A program made the translations under genes and the position numbers. From contig JAGFXQ010000040.1 in the NCBI GenBank assembly GCA_017861355.1, forward strand, positions 1 through 23,790: a stretch of 23,790 bases of DNA. Reading direction: 5' to 3'. Of this stretch, positions 1 to 7,036 are shown one piece after another. The stretch is from Bacillota bacterium. GTDB taxonomy: Bacteria; Bacillota; Clostridia; Lachnospirales; Lachnospiraceae. Within the stretch, counting starts at the first letter, position 1. Each line of letters starts with the position of its first letter. Below the pieces are notes generated by a model, which saw only the letters and a program-made list of their open reading frames with translations, was not told where the DNA came from and ran no database searches.

Positions 1-93
1 GAGGATAAGAAATACCGGATTGCTTTTGAACCGAGTGAGAAGATGCTAGCTATGATGAAACAGAAGAGTCCTAGAAAGATTGCTCAATATTAA
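1..93 (+). CDS. C-terminal end of an unidentified gene (partial)
   Basis: Frame 1 is open from the window edge and stops with TAA at 91-93, giving 30 residues that end KSPRKIAQY. The fragment is rich in Lys and Met. A hairpin follows directly, as expected at the end of a transcription unit. I do not recognise the family from so short a tail, and it could also be a chance open frame. Confidence 0.5.
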   Translation, partial: EDKKYRIAFEPSEKMLAMMKQKSPRKIAQY

Positions 94-102
94 GATAATA
101 AG

Positions 103-152
103 TAAGGGAATGTGATCTCCGGTGCCAAGGCATGGAGGGTAACATTCCCTTA
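103..152 (+). terminator. Long hairpin after the partial gene, probable terminator
   Basis: The arms TAAGGGAATGT (103-113) and ACATTCCCTTA (142-152) are perfect 11-bp complements. The loop contains further pairing (CTCC with GGAG, TGCC with GGCA), so the whole forms one long stem. The downstream T-run is short (ATTTTCT). It most likely ends the upstream gene. A structured leader for guaB is less likely, because the guaB promoter lies downstream of it. Confidence 0.55.
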
Positions 153-213
153 TCACATTTTCTGGCCGAATAAAAATTATGTAACTATTCAGGCAGCAGA
201 AATAATTTGTAGG

Positions 214-242
214 TTGACATTAGAATGATTATTCGTTATACT
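214..242 (+). promoter_or_regulatory. Sigma-A promoter of guaB
   Basis: A perfect -35 TTGACA (214-219) is followed by a 17-nt spacer and -10 TATACT (237-242). Transcription would start near 249, leaving a leader of about 45 nt. I see no purine riboswitch or other structured element in that leader. Confidence 0.8.
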
Positions 243-294
243 TTTAAAAATCTTTAAATTCAAATTATTTTCAGAAAGTGAGGAGATTAACAAA

Positions 295-1761
295 ATGGGT
301 CAGATGGGTCAGATTATCGGTGAAGGAATTACATTTGATGATGTACTGTTAGTACCTGCATATTCCGAGGTGTTACCAAATCAAGTTGACTTGTCAACAA
401 ACCTGACAAAAACAATTAAGCTGAATATCCCGTTAATGAGTGCCGGCATGGATACAGTAACAGAGAATCGTATGGCAATCGCGATGGCTAGACAGGGAGG
501 CATAGGAGTAATTCATAAGAATATGTCGATTGAGGAGCAGGCGGAAGAGGTAGATAAGGTTAAGCGGTCAGAGAATGGTGTTATTACCGATCCATTTTAT
601 TTATCTCCGGAACATACATTACAGGATGCCAATGATTTAATGGCAAAATACAGAATCTCCGGTGTTCCGATTACCGAGAATGGTAAGAAGCTGGTAGGCA
701 TTATTACGAATCGTGATCTAAAATTCGAGACTGATTTTTCTAAGAAAATCAAGGAATCGATGACTACAGAAGGCCTGGTTACAGCAAAGGAAGGCATTAC
801 CTTAGAGGAAGCAAAGAAAATTTTAGCGAAGGCCAGAAAAGAAAAGCTTCCAATCGTTGATGATGAAGGTAATTTAAAGGGTCTTATCACAATCAAAGAT
901 ATTGAAAAGCAAATTAAATATCCGTTATCTGCAAAGGATGCACAAGGACGTCTATTGTGCGCAGCAGGAGTTGGAATTACCAACAATATATTAGAGCGTG
1001 TAGATGCTTTGGTGAAAGCAAAAGTAGATGCTATTGTTATTGATACAGCGCATGGCCATTCCGCTAATGTTCTTAAGGTAGTTAAGATGGTCCGTGATGC
1101 ATATCCGGATATTCAGATTATTGCGGGCAATGTTGCAACCGCTGAGGCTACTGCAGACCTGATTAAAGCGGGGGTAAATGCAGTTAAGGTTGGTATTGGC
1201 CCCGGTTCAATCTGTACGACCAGAGTGGTAGCGGGTATTGGTGTTCCTCAGATTACCGCAATCATGAATTGCTATGAAGCAGCAAAGGCTTACAATATTC
1301 CGATTATTGCGGATGGTGGTATCAAATACTCAGGAGATATCACAAAAGCATTGGCAGCAGGAGCGAATGTCTGCATGATGGGTAGCATCTTTGCAGGCTG
1401 TGATGAAAGTCCCGGAACTTTCGAATTATATCAGGGAAGAAAATATAAGGTATACCGAGGGATGGGATCTATCGCTGCAATGGAGCAAGGAAGCAAGGAT
1501 CGTTACTTCCAGACGGATGCAAAGAAACTGGTACCGGAAGGTGTTGAAGGCCGTGTTGCTTATAAGGGTACAGTCGAAGATACCGTATTCCAGTTGATTG
1601 GCGGATTAAGATCCGGAATGGGATACTGTGGATCGAATGATATCCAGGCACTTCAGATCAATAGCAAATTTGTAAAGATTTCTGCTGCTTCTTTAAAGGA
1701 AAGCCATCCTCATGATATTCATATTACGAAGGAAGCTCCGAATTACAGCGTGGAAGAATAA
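295..1761 (+). CDS. guaB: Inosine-5'-monophosphate dehydrogenase
   Basis: Oxidises IMP to XMP with NAD+, the committed step of GMP synthesis in the cytoplasm. The 488 residues match the usual bacterial length. A TIM-barrel start (GITFDDVLLVPAYS) is interrupted at about residues 97-205 by a pair of CBS domains. The barrel then resumes with the active-site loop GPGSICTTR, where Cys307 is the catalytic cysteine, followed by IIADGGI and GSIFAG. The mobile flap carries the Arg-Tyr pair (R403-Y404). The start at 295 has AGGAGA eight bases upstream; a second in-frame Met three codons later is a weaker choice. It has its own promoter and a terminator behind it, so it appears monocistronic. Confidence 0.97.
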   Translation: MGQMGQIIGEGITFDDVLLVPAYSEVLPNQVDLSTNLTKTIKLNIPLMSAGMDTVTENRMAIAMARQGGIGVIHKNMSIEEQAEEVDKVKRSENGVITDPFYLSPEHTLQDANDLMAKYRISGVPITENGKKLVGIITNRDLKFETDFSKKIKESMTTEGLVTAKEGITLEEAKKILAKARKEKLPIVDDEGNLKGLITIKDIEKQIKYPLSAKDAQGRLLCAAGVGITNNILERVDALVKAKVDAIVIDTAHGHSANVLKVVKMVRDAYPDIQIIAGNVATAEATADLIKAGVNAVKVGIGPGSICTTRVVAGIGVPQITAIMNCYEAAKAYNIPIIADGGIKYSGDITKALAAGANVCMMGSIFAGCDESPGTFELYQGRKYKVYRGMGSIAAMEQGSKDRYFQTDAKKLVPEGVEGRVAYKGTVEDTVFQLIGGLRSGMGYCGSNDIQALQINSKFVKISAASLKESHPHDIHITKEAPNYSVEE

Positions 1762-1828
1762 TTTCTGCTGATGTTACCGATGTCTGATTCCTTTAGAGCC
1801 TGTCGAACAAGATAATTACATGAAAAGC

Positions 1829-1878
1829 GCTCCTTGCGAAAGTGATAGATTTTGCTCACTTCCACAGGGAGCATTTTT
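1829..1878 (+). terminator. Rho-independent terminator of guaB
   Basis: An imperfect stem pairs GCTCC...GAAAGTGA (from 1829) with TCACTTCC...GGAGC (to 1872). It is followed by ATTTTT (1873-1878). It lies about 70 bp after the guaB stop codon. Confidence 0.8.
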
Positions 1879-1907
1879 AGTTGTGTCTACAACGTACTTC
1901 TTCTGGC

Positions 1908-1935
1908 TTGCGCTTAAATAAAGTAATGATATAAT
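1908..1935 (+). promoter_or_regulatory. Probable promoter of the kinase-amidase pair
   Basis: An extended -10, TGATATAAT with TATAAT at 1930-1935, lies 16 nt after TTGCGC (1908-1913). The resulting leader before the gene at 2076 would be about 135 nt. I saw no clear structure in it. Together with the guaB terminator this accounts for the 314-bp gap after guaB. Confidence 0.55.
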
Positions 1936-2075
1936 TGAAGATATTACTAATCCTTTGTCGTTATATCTATTTAGAGATCCATAAAATTCATTATTTCGAG
2001 AAATGATGTATTGATAATCAATACAGATTTATTGAGAAGATAGAGAAAATAGAAGAGTAGGGAGGGGAAAGTAAA

Positions 2076-2867
2076 ATGGAATTGATTGGTGAGGGCTATA
2101 CTGCAGAGGTATATTCCTGGCAAGAGGGAGAGATACTGAAGTTGTTCCGTAAGGAATTCCCGTTGGGAGGGATTGAGAAAGAATACGAAGTCAGCAAGGA
2201 AGTGGAACGGCTCGGTATACCGATTCCCAGAGTGGGTGAGATTATAGAGTATGAGGGCAGAACAGGTATCGTGTATGAGAGAATTGTCGGAGATTCACTA
2301 CTAAAGCTGATTACCGCCCGACCATGGTCTTCAGGAAAATATTCAAGAAGACTGGCGGAGCTCCAATATGAGTTGCATCAGTGTAAAGCGAAGGGGCTAA
2401 ATAGCTATAAAGGATCCTTGGAATGGGGAATCCAGCACTCTACGTTAACAGAGGATCAGAAACAGGCAGTTCTTAACCGATTAGCTCAGCTGCCGGAGGG
2501 GGACCGCTTATGCCATGGAGATTTTCACCCCGGCAATGTGCTTAAAACAAAAGAGGATTATATTATTTTGGATTGGATGACAGCGGCTTGCGGATGCCCG
2601 AGTATGGATGTCGCAAGAACAGTGATGCTGATCAAAGATGCCGGCCTTCCCGGGAATATTCCTGCAATTGCCAGGCTGATGATTAACCGGACCAGGCGCA
2701 GCCTTGCGCAAAGCTATCTTCGAAATTATCGCAAATTATCCGGAATGAGCCGGGAGGAGATAGACCATTGGCGACTACCGATTATCGCGGCTCGTCTGTC
2801 GGAATGGATCCCTGAGGTAGAAAGAAATGCAATCATGAAGGAGATTAACGACACACTACAAAATTAG
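2076..2867 (+). CDS. APH-fold phosphotransferase (aminoglycoside / choline kinase-like)
   Basis: A 263-residue kinase-like protein of the aminoglycoside phosphotransferase superfamily. Visible motifs are the glycine-rich loop GEGYTAEVY (residues 5-13), the ATP-anchoring Lys in LKLFR (about 22), the Brenner-type catalytic loop HGDFHPGN (147-154) and the metal-binding Asp of ILDW (D166). The ribosome binding site GGGAGGGG lies just upstream. The substrate cannot be told from sequence. Many chromosomal members of this family phosphorylate small metabolites rather than antibiotics, so a resistance role should not be assumed. The amidase gene begins 18 bp after its stop, so the two are probably co-transcribed. 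Confidence 0.85.
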   Translation: MELIGEGYTAEVYSWQEGEILKLFRKEFPLGGIEKEYEVSKEVERLGIPIPRVGEIIEYEGRTGIVYERIVGDSLLKLITARPWSSGKYSRRLAELQYELHQCKAKGLNSYKGSLEWGIQHSTLTEDQKQAVLNRLAQLPEGDRLCHGDFHPGNVLKTKEDYIILDWMTAACGCPSMDVARTVMLIKDAGLPGNIPAIARLMINRTRRSLAQSYLRNYRKLSGMSREEIDHWRLPIIAARLSEWIPEVERNAIMKEINDTLQN

Positions 2868-2885
2868 ACTTAAGATGGGTGACAA

Positions 2886-3635
2886 ATGAAGAAAATATTA
2901 ACAAGAGAAGAGTGGAGAAGGAGAAAGCAAAGGAACAGGACCATATCCTTCAGTATTGTGATCCTTCTGGCACTTGCAATAATCATGATGGCATTACTAA
3001 TCGCATATTCTGCGGTAAAACATGACAGTCTCTCCGACAATGGTGTCATTCGTGATCTTAAGGATGATCTTCTTGGCAATAACCGGGAGGGAATCACTGC
3101 AATTGGTGAGAGGTTATCAAACTCTGTAGAAATACAAAGCGACTATCTGACGCCGAATGAGTATTCCAGACCGCAGACACCGCTTAAGGATATTAATGCA
3201 ATTGTTGTGCACTACACAGCAAATCCGGGAACAAGTGCAGCGAACAACCGTAGTTATTTTGAGGGTTTATCGGAAAAACACACGACCTATGCCAGCAGTC
3301 ATTACATTATTGGACTGGAGGGAGAAGTGATTCAGTGTATCCCGTTGAATGAGATCTCTTTTGCTTCCAATGACCGTAACGAGGATACGATTTCGATCGA
3401 GTGCTGCATTGAAGATGAGACGGGCAGCTTCAATGAGGCTACCTATGCCTCCCTAGTATCTTTGACTGCAGCCTTATGTATTAAATTCAATCTTGGTGAA
3501 GAAGATATAATCCGACATTATGATATTACCGGTAAGCTTTGCCCTTTGTATTATGTTAATCATGAAGATGAATGGTATCAGTTCCGTAAGGAAGTTATGG
3601 AAGAGGCTGAGAATATAAAAAGAACATCTCCCTAA
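2886..3635 (+). CDS. Membrane-anchored N-acetylmuramoyl-L-alanine amidase (Amidase_2 / PGRP fold)
   Basis: Cleaves the amide bond between MurNAc and the stem peptide in peptidoglycan. Residues 1-18 are basic and residues about 19-44 form one hydrophobic helix without a clear cleavage site, so the enzyme is probably anchored with its catalytic domain outside. The catalytic domain starts near residue 100. It carries the zinc ligands of the T7-lysozyme type: His109 in VVHYTA, His211 in IRHYDITGK and Cys219 in LCP. SHYIIG (138-143) is the characteristic strand. The ribosome binding site is weak (GGTGA), which suggests translational coupling to the kinase gene 18 bp upstream. The last codons are also one arm of the terminator shared with the convergent dCMP deaminase gene. 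Confidence 0.88.
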   Translation: MKKILTREEWRRRKQRNRTISFSIVILLALAIIMMALLIAYSAVKHDSLSDNGVIRDLKDDLLGNNREGITAIGERLSNSVEIQSDYLTPNEYSRPQTPLKDINAIVVHYTANPGTSAANNRSYFEGLSEKHTTYASSHYIIGLEGEVIQCIPLNEISFASNDRNEDTISIECCIEDETGSFNEATYASLVSLTAALCIKFNLGEEDIIRHYDITGKLCPLYYVNHEDEWYQFRKEVMEEAENIKRTSP

Positions 3636-3671
3636 GAATATGCATGAATGAGCATAGCGAAGGGAGATGTT
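3623..3671. terminator. Convergent, bidirectional terminator overlapping the amidase 3' end
   Basis: The arms AACATCTCCCT (3623-3633) and AGGGAGATGTT (3661-3671) are perfect 11-bp complements with a 27-nt loop that has a small inner ATGC/GCAT stem. Read on the minus strand, the stem is followed by CTTTTTATAT, a good T-run for ending the dCMP deaminase transcript. On the plus strand the tail TGTGTTAT is poorer. The first arm lies inside the last codons and the stop of the amidase gene. Confidence 0.75.
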
Positions 3672-3674
3672 GTG

Positions 3675-4154
3675 TTATAGTGAAATGGTAATATCCTTGC
3701 CGATCGGAGTATACTGCCGGTACTTGATCTTCGCAGCATCCAGCATACGTTTGGCTGCCACTACCGCATCGGTCGTTGAATACTTATCACTCTTATAGAT
3801 GATTTCGGAGATTCCCTTCTGAATAATTGCCTTGGTGCACTCGTTGCAAGGGAAAAGCGTAGTATAAAGCTTTGCTCCTTTCATATGAGTTCCGGTGTAA
3901 TTGAGGATTGCATTGAATTCAGCATGACATACATAGAAATATTTCGTTTCAAGGTTGGAGCCTTCCCGTTCCCAAGGGAACTCATCATCAGAACAACCCA
4001 TTGGCATTCCGTTATAGCCTACAGAGAGAATCTTGTTGTCTTCGCTGACAATACAAGCACCAACGCTGGTGCTGGGATCCTTACTACGCTCGGTGGACAG
4101 AAGTGCGATACCCATAAAATATTCATCCCATTTCAAATAATCCTTCTTTTTCAT
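3675..4154 (-). CDS. Deoxycytidylate (dCMP) deaminase, ComEB type
   Basis: Zinc enzyme converting dCMP to dUMP, which feeds dTMP synthesis. The 159-residue product has the zinc-binding HAEFNAI (His77, Glu79) and PCNEC (Cys103, Cys106). It also has the family segment GYNGMPMGCSDDEFPW, seen in dCMP deaminases and late-competence protein ComEB. The start at 4154 (MKKKDYLKW) is chosen over a Met ten codons upstream because AGGAAG sits eight bases before it. A promoter at 4192-4221 supports a start in this area. The gene stands alone and converges on the amidase gene. Confidence 0.92.
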   Translation of the reverse strand: MKKKDYLKWDEYFMGIALLSTERSKDPSTSVGACIVSEDNKILSVGYNGMPMGCSDDEFPWEREGSNLETKYFYVCHAEFNAILNYTGTHMKGAKLYTTLFPCNECTKAIIQKGISEIIYKSDKYSTTDAVVAAKRMLDAAKIKYRQYTPIGKDITISL

Positions 4155-4191
4155 CTGTAACTTCCTTTCTGGAGTGTTTAACATTAATTGT

Positions 4192-4221
4192 ATATTATCA
4201 TAGATACTATATTCTGTGCAA
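4192..4221 (-). promoter_or_regulatory. Promoter of the dCMP deaminase gene
   Basis: On the minus strand, TTGCAC (4221-4216) is followed by 18 nt and TAATAT (4197-4192), with an extended TG one base before the -10. It lies about 40 bp before the chosen start and directly beside the tandem repeat array. Confidence 0.6.
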
Positions 4222-4225
4222 CTGT

Positions 4226-4329
4226 TAATCTTGGGAGCGATCTGCTCTGCATAATCTTATAAGTGATATGACCTGCATAATCTTGGGAGTGATCTGCCTT
4301 GCATAATCTTGTAAGTGATCTACCGGTGG
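4226..4329. repeat. Four tandem 26-bp repeats upstream of the dCMP deaminase promoter
   Basis: Units lie at 4226-4251, 4252-4277, 4278-4303 and 4304-4329. Each begins TAATCTT and carries a core close to AGTGATCTGC. The first three end TGCA and the fourth is the most diverged at its 3' end. The array starts five bases upstream of the -35 box of the dCMP deaminase promoter and ends just before the pyk terminator. A frame reads through it on the minus strand, but I see no sign that it is a gene. The remainder of this gap holds only that promoter and the pyk terminator. Confidence 0.85.
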
Positions 4330-4354
4330 ATATTAGCAGTAAATACGAGATAAT

Positions 4355-4396
4355 AAAAAGGCACTGCCGGGTCGGAAAGACCAACCGGGCAGCACC
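4355..4396 (-). terminator. Rho-independent terminator of pyk
   Basis: On the minus strand the arms GGTGCTGCCCGGTTGG and CCGACCCGGCAGTGCC pair over 16 positions with one mismatch and a few G-T pairs around a TCTTT loop. They are followed by TTTTTATT (from 4359 downwards). The stem is very GC-rich and is a strong terminator about 80 bp after the pyk stop. Confidence 0.88.
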
Positions 4397-4475
4397 ACTG
4401 TGCAAGGGCTATTGCATAACATAATGAAAACCATTGTGCTTTTGTAAACGCACCTTTCTATCTTATTAGAGCAAA

Positions 4476-5903
4476 TTAATATTTACTTCCTGCAATCTGT
4501 ACCTTGATCAGATTAGTGGTACCGGAGGTGCCGAGCGGTACACCGGCGGTCAGAACGGCTAATTCACCATCCTGTAAAAAACCGGCATCCTCCACTGCTT
4601 GAATTGCATGTTCAAATAATTCAAAGGTATCATGCTCAATAGGGATTAACAAGGGTGTTACACCCCAAGCCATATTTAGCTGTCTGCATACCGTAGGATC
4701 CGTGGTGCAACCAAGGATCTGGCAATCCGGACGATAACGGGAAATCATTCGTGCAGTCTTACCGGAAGTAGTGACAGTAATAATCATCTTAGCATTTAAA
4801 TCATGAGCGGTTGTGACAGTTGCGCGGGAGATGGCTTCTGTAATATCCGGAGACTGGCAAGCTTCCAGCATACGAAAACGCTTCTTATAATCGATATCTG
4901 CTTCTGCACGCATTGCAATTCGAACCATGGTCTTCAGTGCTTCCACCGGATAAGCTCCGGCAGCAGTCTCGCCGGATAACATGATCGCACTGGTTCCGTC
5001 ATAGATTGCATTTGCTACATCGGTAGTCTCAGCTCTGGTAGGTCTGGGATTCTTCATCATGGAGTCTAACATCTGTGTTGCAGTGATTACCTGTTTACCT
5101 GCGAAATACACCTTCTTAATGATCATCTTCTGAAGCACCGGTACTTCCTCGTAAGGGATCTCAACACCCATGTCACCACGGGCAATCATGATTCCGTCCG
5201 ATACCTCAATAATCTCGTCAATATGCTCGACGCCTTGATAATTCTCAATCTTTGCGATGATCTTAGTCTGCGAATTATGTTTGGTCAACATCTTGCGAAT
5301 TTCTCTTACATCATCGGCGGTGCGAACAAAAGAAGCAGCAATAAAATCATAATTCTGCTTGATTCCGAACAGGATATCCTCGCGATCTTTATCACTGATG
5401 AAAGGCATAGATAAGTGAACTCCGGGTACATTAACACCCTTCTTATTCGAGATAACACCGCTATTTTTAACTTTACAAATAATATCGGTAGCGGTTACTT
5501 CCTTCACCTTCATCTCAACAAGGCCGTCATCAATCAGAATTGTGGAATTGGGTTCAATATCGTAGATCAGATTAGGATAGCTGATGGAAACGATGCTTTC
5601 ATCACCCTCAATATCTCTTGAAGTTAAGGTGAAAGTCTGGCCTTCCTTCAATTGAATCTTCTTATCATCCTTGAAGGTACCGATGCGGATCTCAGGGCCC
5701 TTAGTATCAAGAAGTGTAGCGATCGGGATGCCCAACTCCTTGCGAAGTTTTTCGATCCGTTTCAGCCTTCCGAGATGCTCCTCATGATTTGCATGTGAGA
5801 AATTAAATCTGGCCACATCCATACCGGCTAATATTAACTCTTTCAAAACATTATCATTATCGGTGGAAGGTCCCAAGGTACAAATTATTTTCGTCTTTCT
5901 CAT
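4476..5903 (-). CDS. pyk: Pyruvate kinase
   Basis: Transfers phosphate from PEP to ADP, giving pyruvate and ATP at the end of glycolysis. The 475-residue product is the short form, without the extra C-terminal PEP-utilising domain of Bacillus-type enzymes. Motifs in order: TKIICTLGPS at the N-terminus, RFNFSHA, the B-domain insertion after EIRIGT, the catalytic IAKIEN (Lys), ARGDMGVEIP, TATQMLDSM, and MLSGETAAGAYP in the allosteric-side helix. The start at 5903 is preferred to Met codons 4 and 11 positions upstream because GGAGG lies six bases before it. A small GCACT/AGTGC hairpin sits in the leader. With ppdK in the same window, both directions of the PEP/pyruvate node are represented. Confidence 0.96.
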   Translation of the reverse strand: MRKTKIICTLGPSTDNDNVLKELILAGMDVARFNFSHANHEEHLGRLKRIEKLRKELGIPIATLLDTKGPEIRIGTFKDDKKIQLKEGQTFTLTSRDIEGDESIVSISYPNLIYDIEPNSTILIDDGLVEMKVKEVTATDIICKVKNSGVISNKKGVNVPGVHLSMPFISDKDREDILFGIKQNYDFIAASFVRTADDVREIRKMLTKHNSQTKIIAKIENYQGVEHIDEIIEVSDGIMIARGDMGVEIPYEEVPVLQKMIIKKVYFAGKQVITATQMLDSMMKNPRPTRAETTDVANAIYDGTSAIMLSGETAAGAYPVEALKTMVRIAMRAEADIDYKKRFRMLEACQSPDITEAISRATVTTAHDLNAKMIITVTTSGKTARMISRYRPDCQILGCTTDPTVCRQLNMAWGVTPLLIPIEHDTFELFEHAIQAVEDAGFLQDGELAVLTAGVPLGTSGTTNLIKVQIAGSKY

Positions 5904-5976
5904 AATAACCTCCATTCTTGCACTTTTTGAGTGCATCTAGAGTTTATGCCGATGATCATGCAGACATAAACTTAAT

Positions 5977-6004
5977 ATATGAAAGAGTTATATATCTTTC
6001 ATAT
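5977..6004. repeat. Inverted repeat upstream of pyk
   Basis: The 9-bp arms ATATGAAAG (5977-5985) and CTTTCATAT (5996-6004) are perfect complements separated by 10 AT-rich bases. The site lies between the stop of the membrane protein gene (6014) and the pyk leader. Neither strand shows a T-run after it, so it is a poor terminator. It could be an operator for pyk or a weak 3' hairpin. I could not find a convincing pyk promoter. Confidence 0.45.
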
Positions 6005-6013
6005 TTTTACCTG

Positions 6014-6685
6014 TTAGAATTTTAATCCTTTATTCTTGCGGTATTTAAGACCGGTTCGCTGTCTCTTATAGAGGTAAACTCCAAGGAATACAAGACTCAT
6101 TAAAACCACAAGTAAAATAATCATTATGGCACAATGCATGAAGAAGGTATCCGGAAGGATTGTAATAACCGGATCAGTAACCGGATCAAAGAGCCAATAA
6201 TTATTCTTAAAAAATAACTTATGAAATAATACAAAAGTACGATCAAAGTCAATGGATACAAACAAAGCAAGTAACAATGGAAGCACAATTGCAGTGATTG
6301 CGGATATAAGTAAATAACTATAATCCTTATTTTTTGCCTTTTGCAATATAATAACAACCCCAAAGAGCAGGGTAATGGCACCTAAGATATAAAAGCTGGT
6401 GAAGATATTCTTCACTTCTGTAAAATGGATTAGTCCGCTCTCGGAAGCCGGCAGAGTAGGGAATTCCAATGCCCCCTGGAAAAATGGTGAGGAATAATCA
6501 ATTAAAGCATCATAATTTTCTCTAATTATCTCTTTGCCCAGACCGGAATCTTCTTCGATATGAAGCAAATTAATATCGAGATAATACAGTGGTCTGAAAT
6601 TTATCGTAATAACAACAGCAATGCTGATAAATAATAACGTAAACAGTGCTCCGATCAGGATATCGGTTATTTTAAATCGTTTCAT
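6014..6685 (-). CDS. TIGR01906-type integral membrane protein (DUF1461)
   Basis: A 223-residue membrane protein of unknown function. It has four hydrophobic helices: one near the N-terminus (about residues 8-28), then three close together in the second half. Between helices 1 and 2 lies an extracytoplasmic segment with NYDALIDYSSPF and ESGLIHFTEVKNIF. This pattern is typical of the TIGR01906/DUF1461 family of Firmicutes. The C-terminus is strongly basic. The start at 6685 is supported by GGAGG five bases upstream and by a promoter at 6734-6762, which lies inside the longer open frame and so excludes its more distal Met. pyk follows downstream on the same strand, without a clear terminator between them. 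Confidence 0.8.
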   Translation of the reverse strand: MKRFKITDILIGALFTLLFISIAVVITINFRPLYYLDINLLHIEEDSGLGKEIIRENYDALIDYSSPFFQGALEFPTLPASESGLIHFTEVKNIFTSFYILGAITLLFGVVIILQKAKNKDYSYLLISAITAIVLPLLLALFVSIDFDRTFVLFHKLFFKNNYWLFDPVTDPVITILPDTFFMHCAIMIILLVVLMSLVFLGVYLYKRQRTGLKYRKNKGLKF

Positions 6686-6733
6686 TCCTGCCTCCATGAT
6701 GGTGTATTTAGGTTCTATATAAGTTCCAAACGC

Positions 6734-6762
6734 ATTATAGTATAATTTATAAATGATTGCAA
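6734..6762 (-). promoter_or_regulatory. Promoter of the TIGR01906-type gene
   Basis: On the minus strand, TTGCAA (6762-6757), a 17-nt spacer and a perfect TATAAT (6739-6734). Transcription would begin near 6727, about 40 bp before the chosen start codon. Transcription may continue into pyk. Confidence 0.75.
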
Positions 6763-6954
6763 CTCTAATATTCGCTCTGAGAGCCTTCTGTTCGATCGAT
6801 CTATTAGAAATAAAGATAAAACACATTAGAATATATGAATTGTATTCGAGAGTTTAATAGTGTAATATTTTTATGTAATCTATGATTATTAAGTATAAAT
6901 ATCTTGTGATAAGTAAGCTACGGATAATTTATTATAACGCATTTTTCGGAAACA

Positions 6955-6963
6955 TGCTATAGT
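6955..6963 (+). promoter_or_regulatory. Possible extended -10 promoter of purH
   Basis: TGCTATAGT is an extended -10 element (TATAGT at 6958-6963), but no good -35 lies at the right distance. It falls between the arms of a 9-bp inverted repeat, TTGTGATAA (6904-6912) and TTATCACAA (6971-6979). I see no purine riboswitch core in this 210-bp gap. Confidence 0.35.
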
Positions 6964-7036
6964 ATCTGCTTTATCACAAAGTATTTATGTAATAGAATTG
7001 AATGAAAATGTTACAAGAAGGAAAAGGAGAAAGAGC

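Noticed and set aside
94..294. Purine riboswitch upstream of guaB
   Set aside because: The hairpin at 103-152 lies upstream of the promoter and lacks the conserved purine-riboswitch junction sequences.
2076..2867. Aminoglycoside resistance determinant
   Set aside because: Only the generic APH kinase motifs are present, and the gene sits in a core region next to a cell-wall amidase. Nothing indicates antibiotic specificity.
4184..4405. Open frame of 73 codons on the minus strand between pyk and the dCMP deaminase gene
   Set aside because: It runs through the pyk terminator and the 26-bp repeat array, has no ribosome binding site and no recognisable protein features.
6686..6826. N-terminal extension of the TIGR01906-type protein to a Met at 6826
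   Set aside because: A consensus promoter (6734-6762) lies inside the extension, and a good ribosome binding site is found only before 6685.
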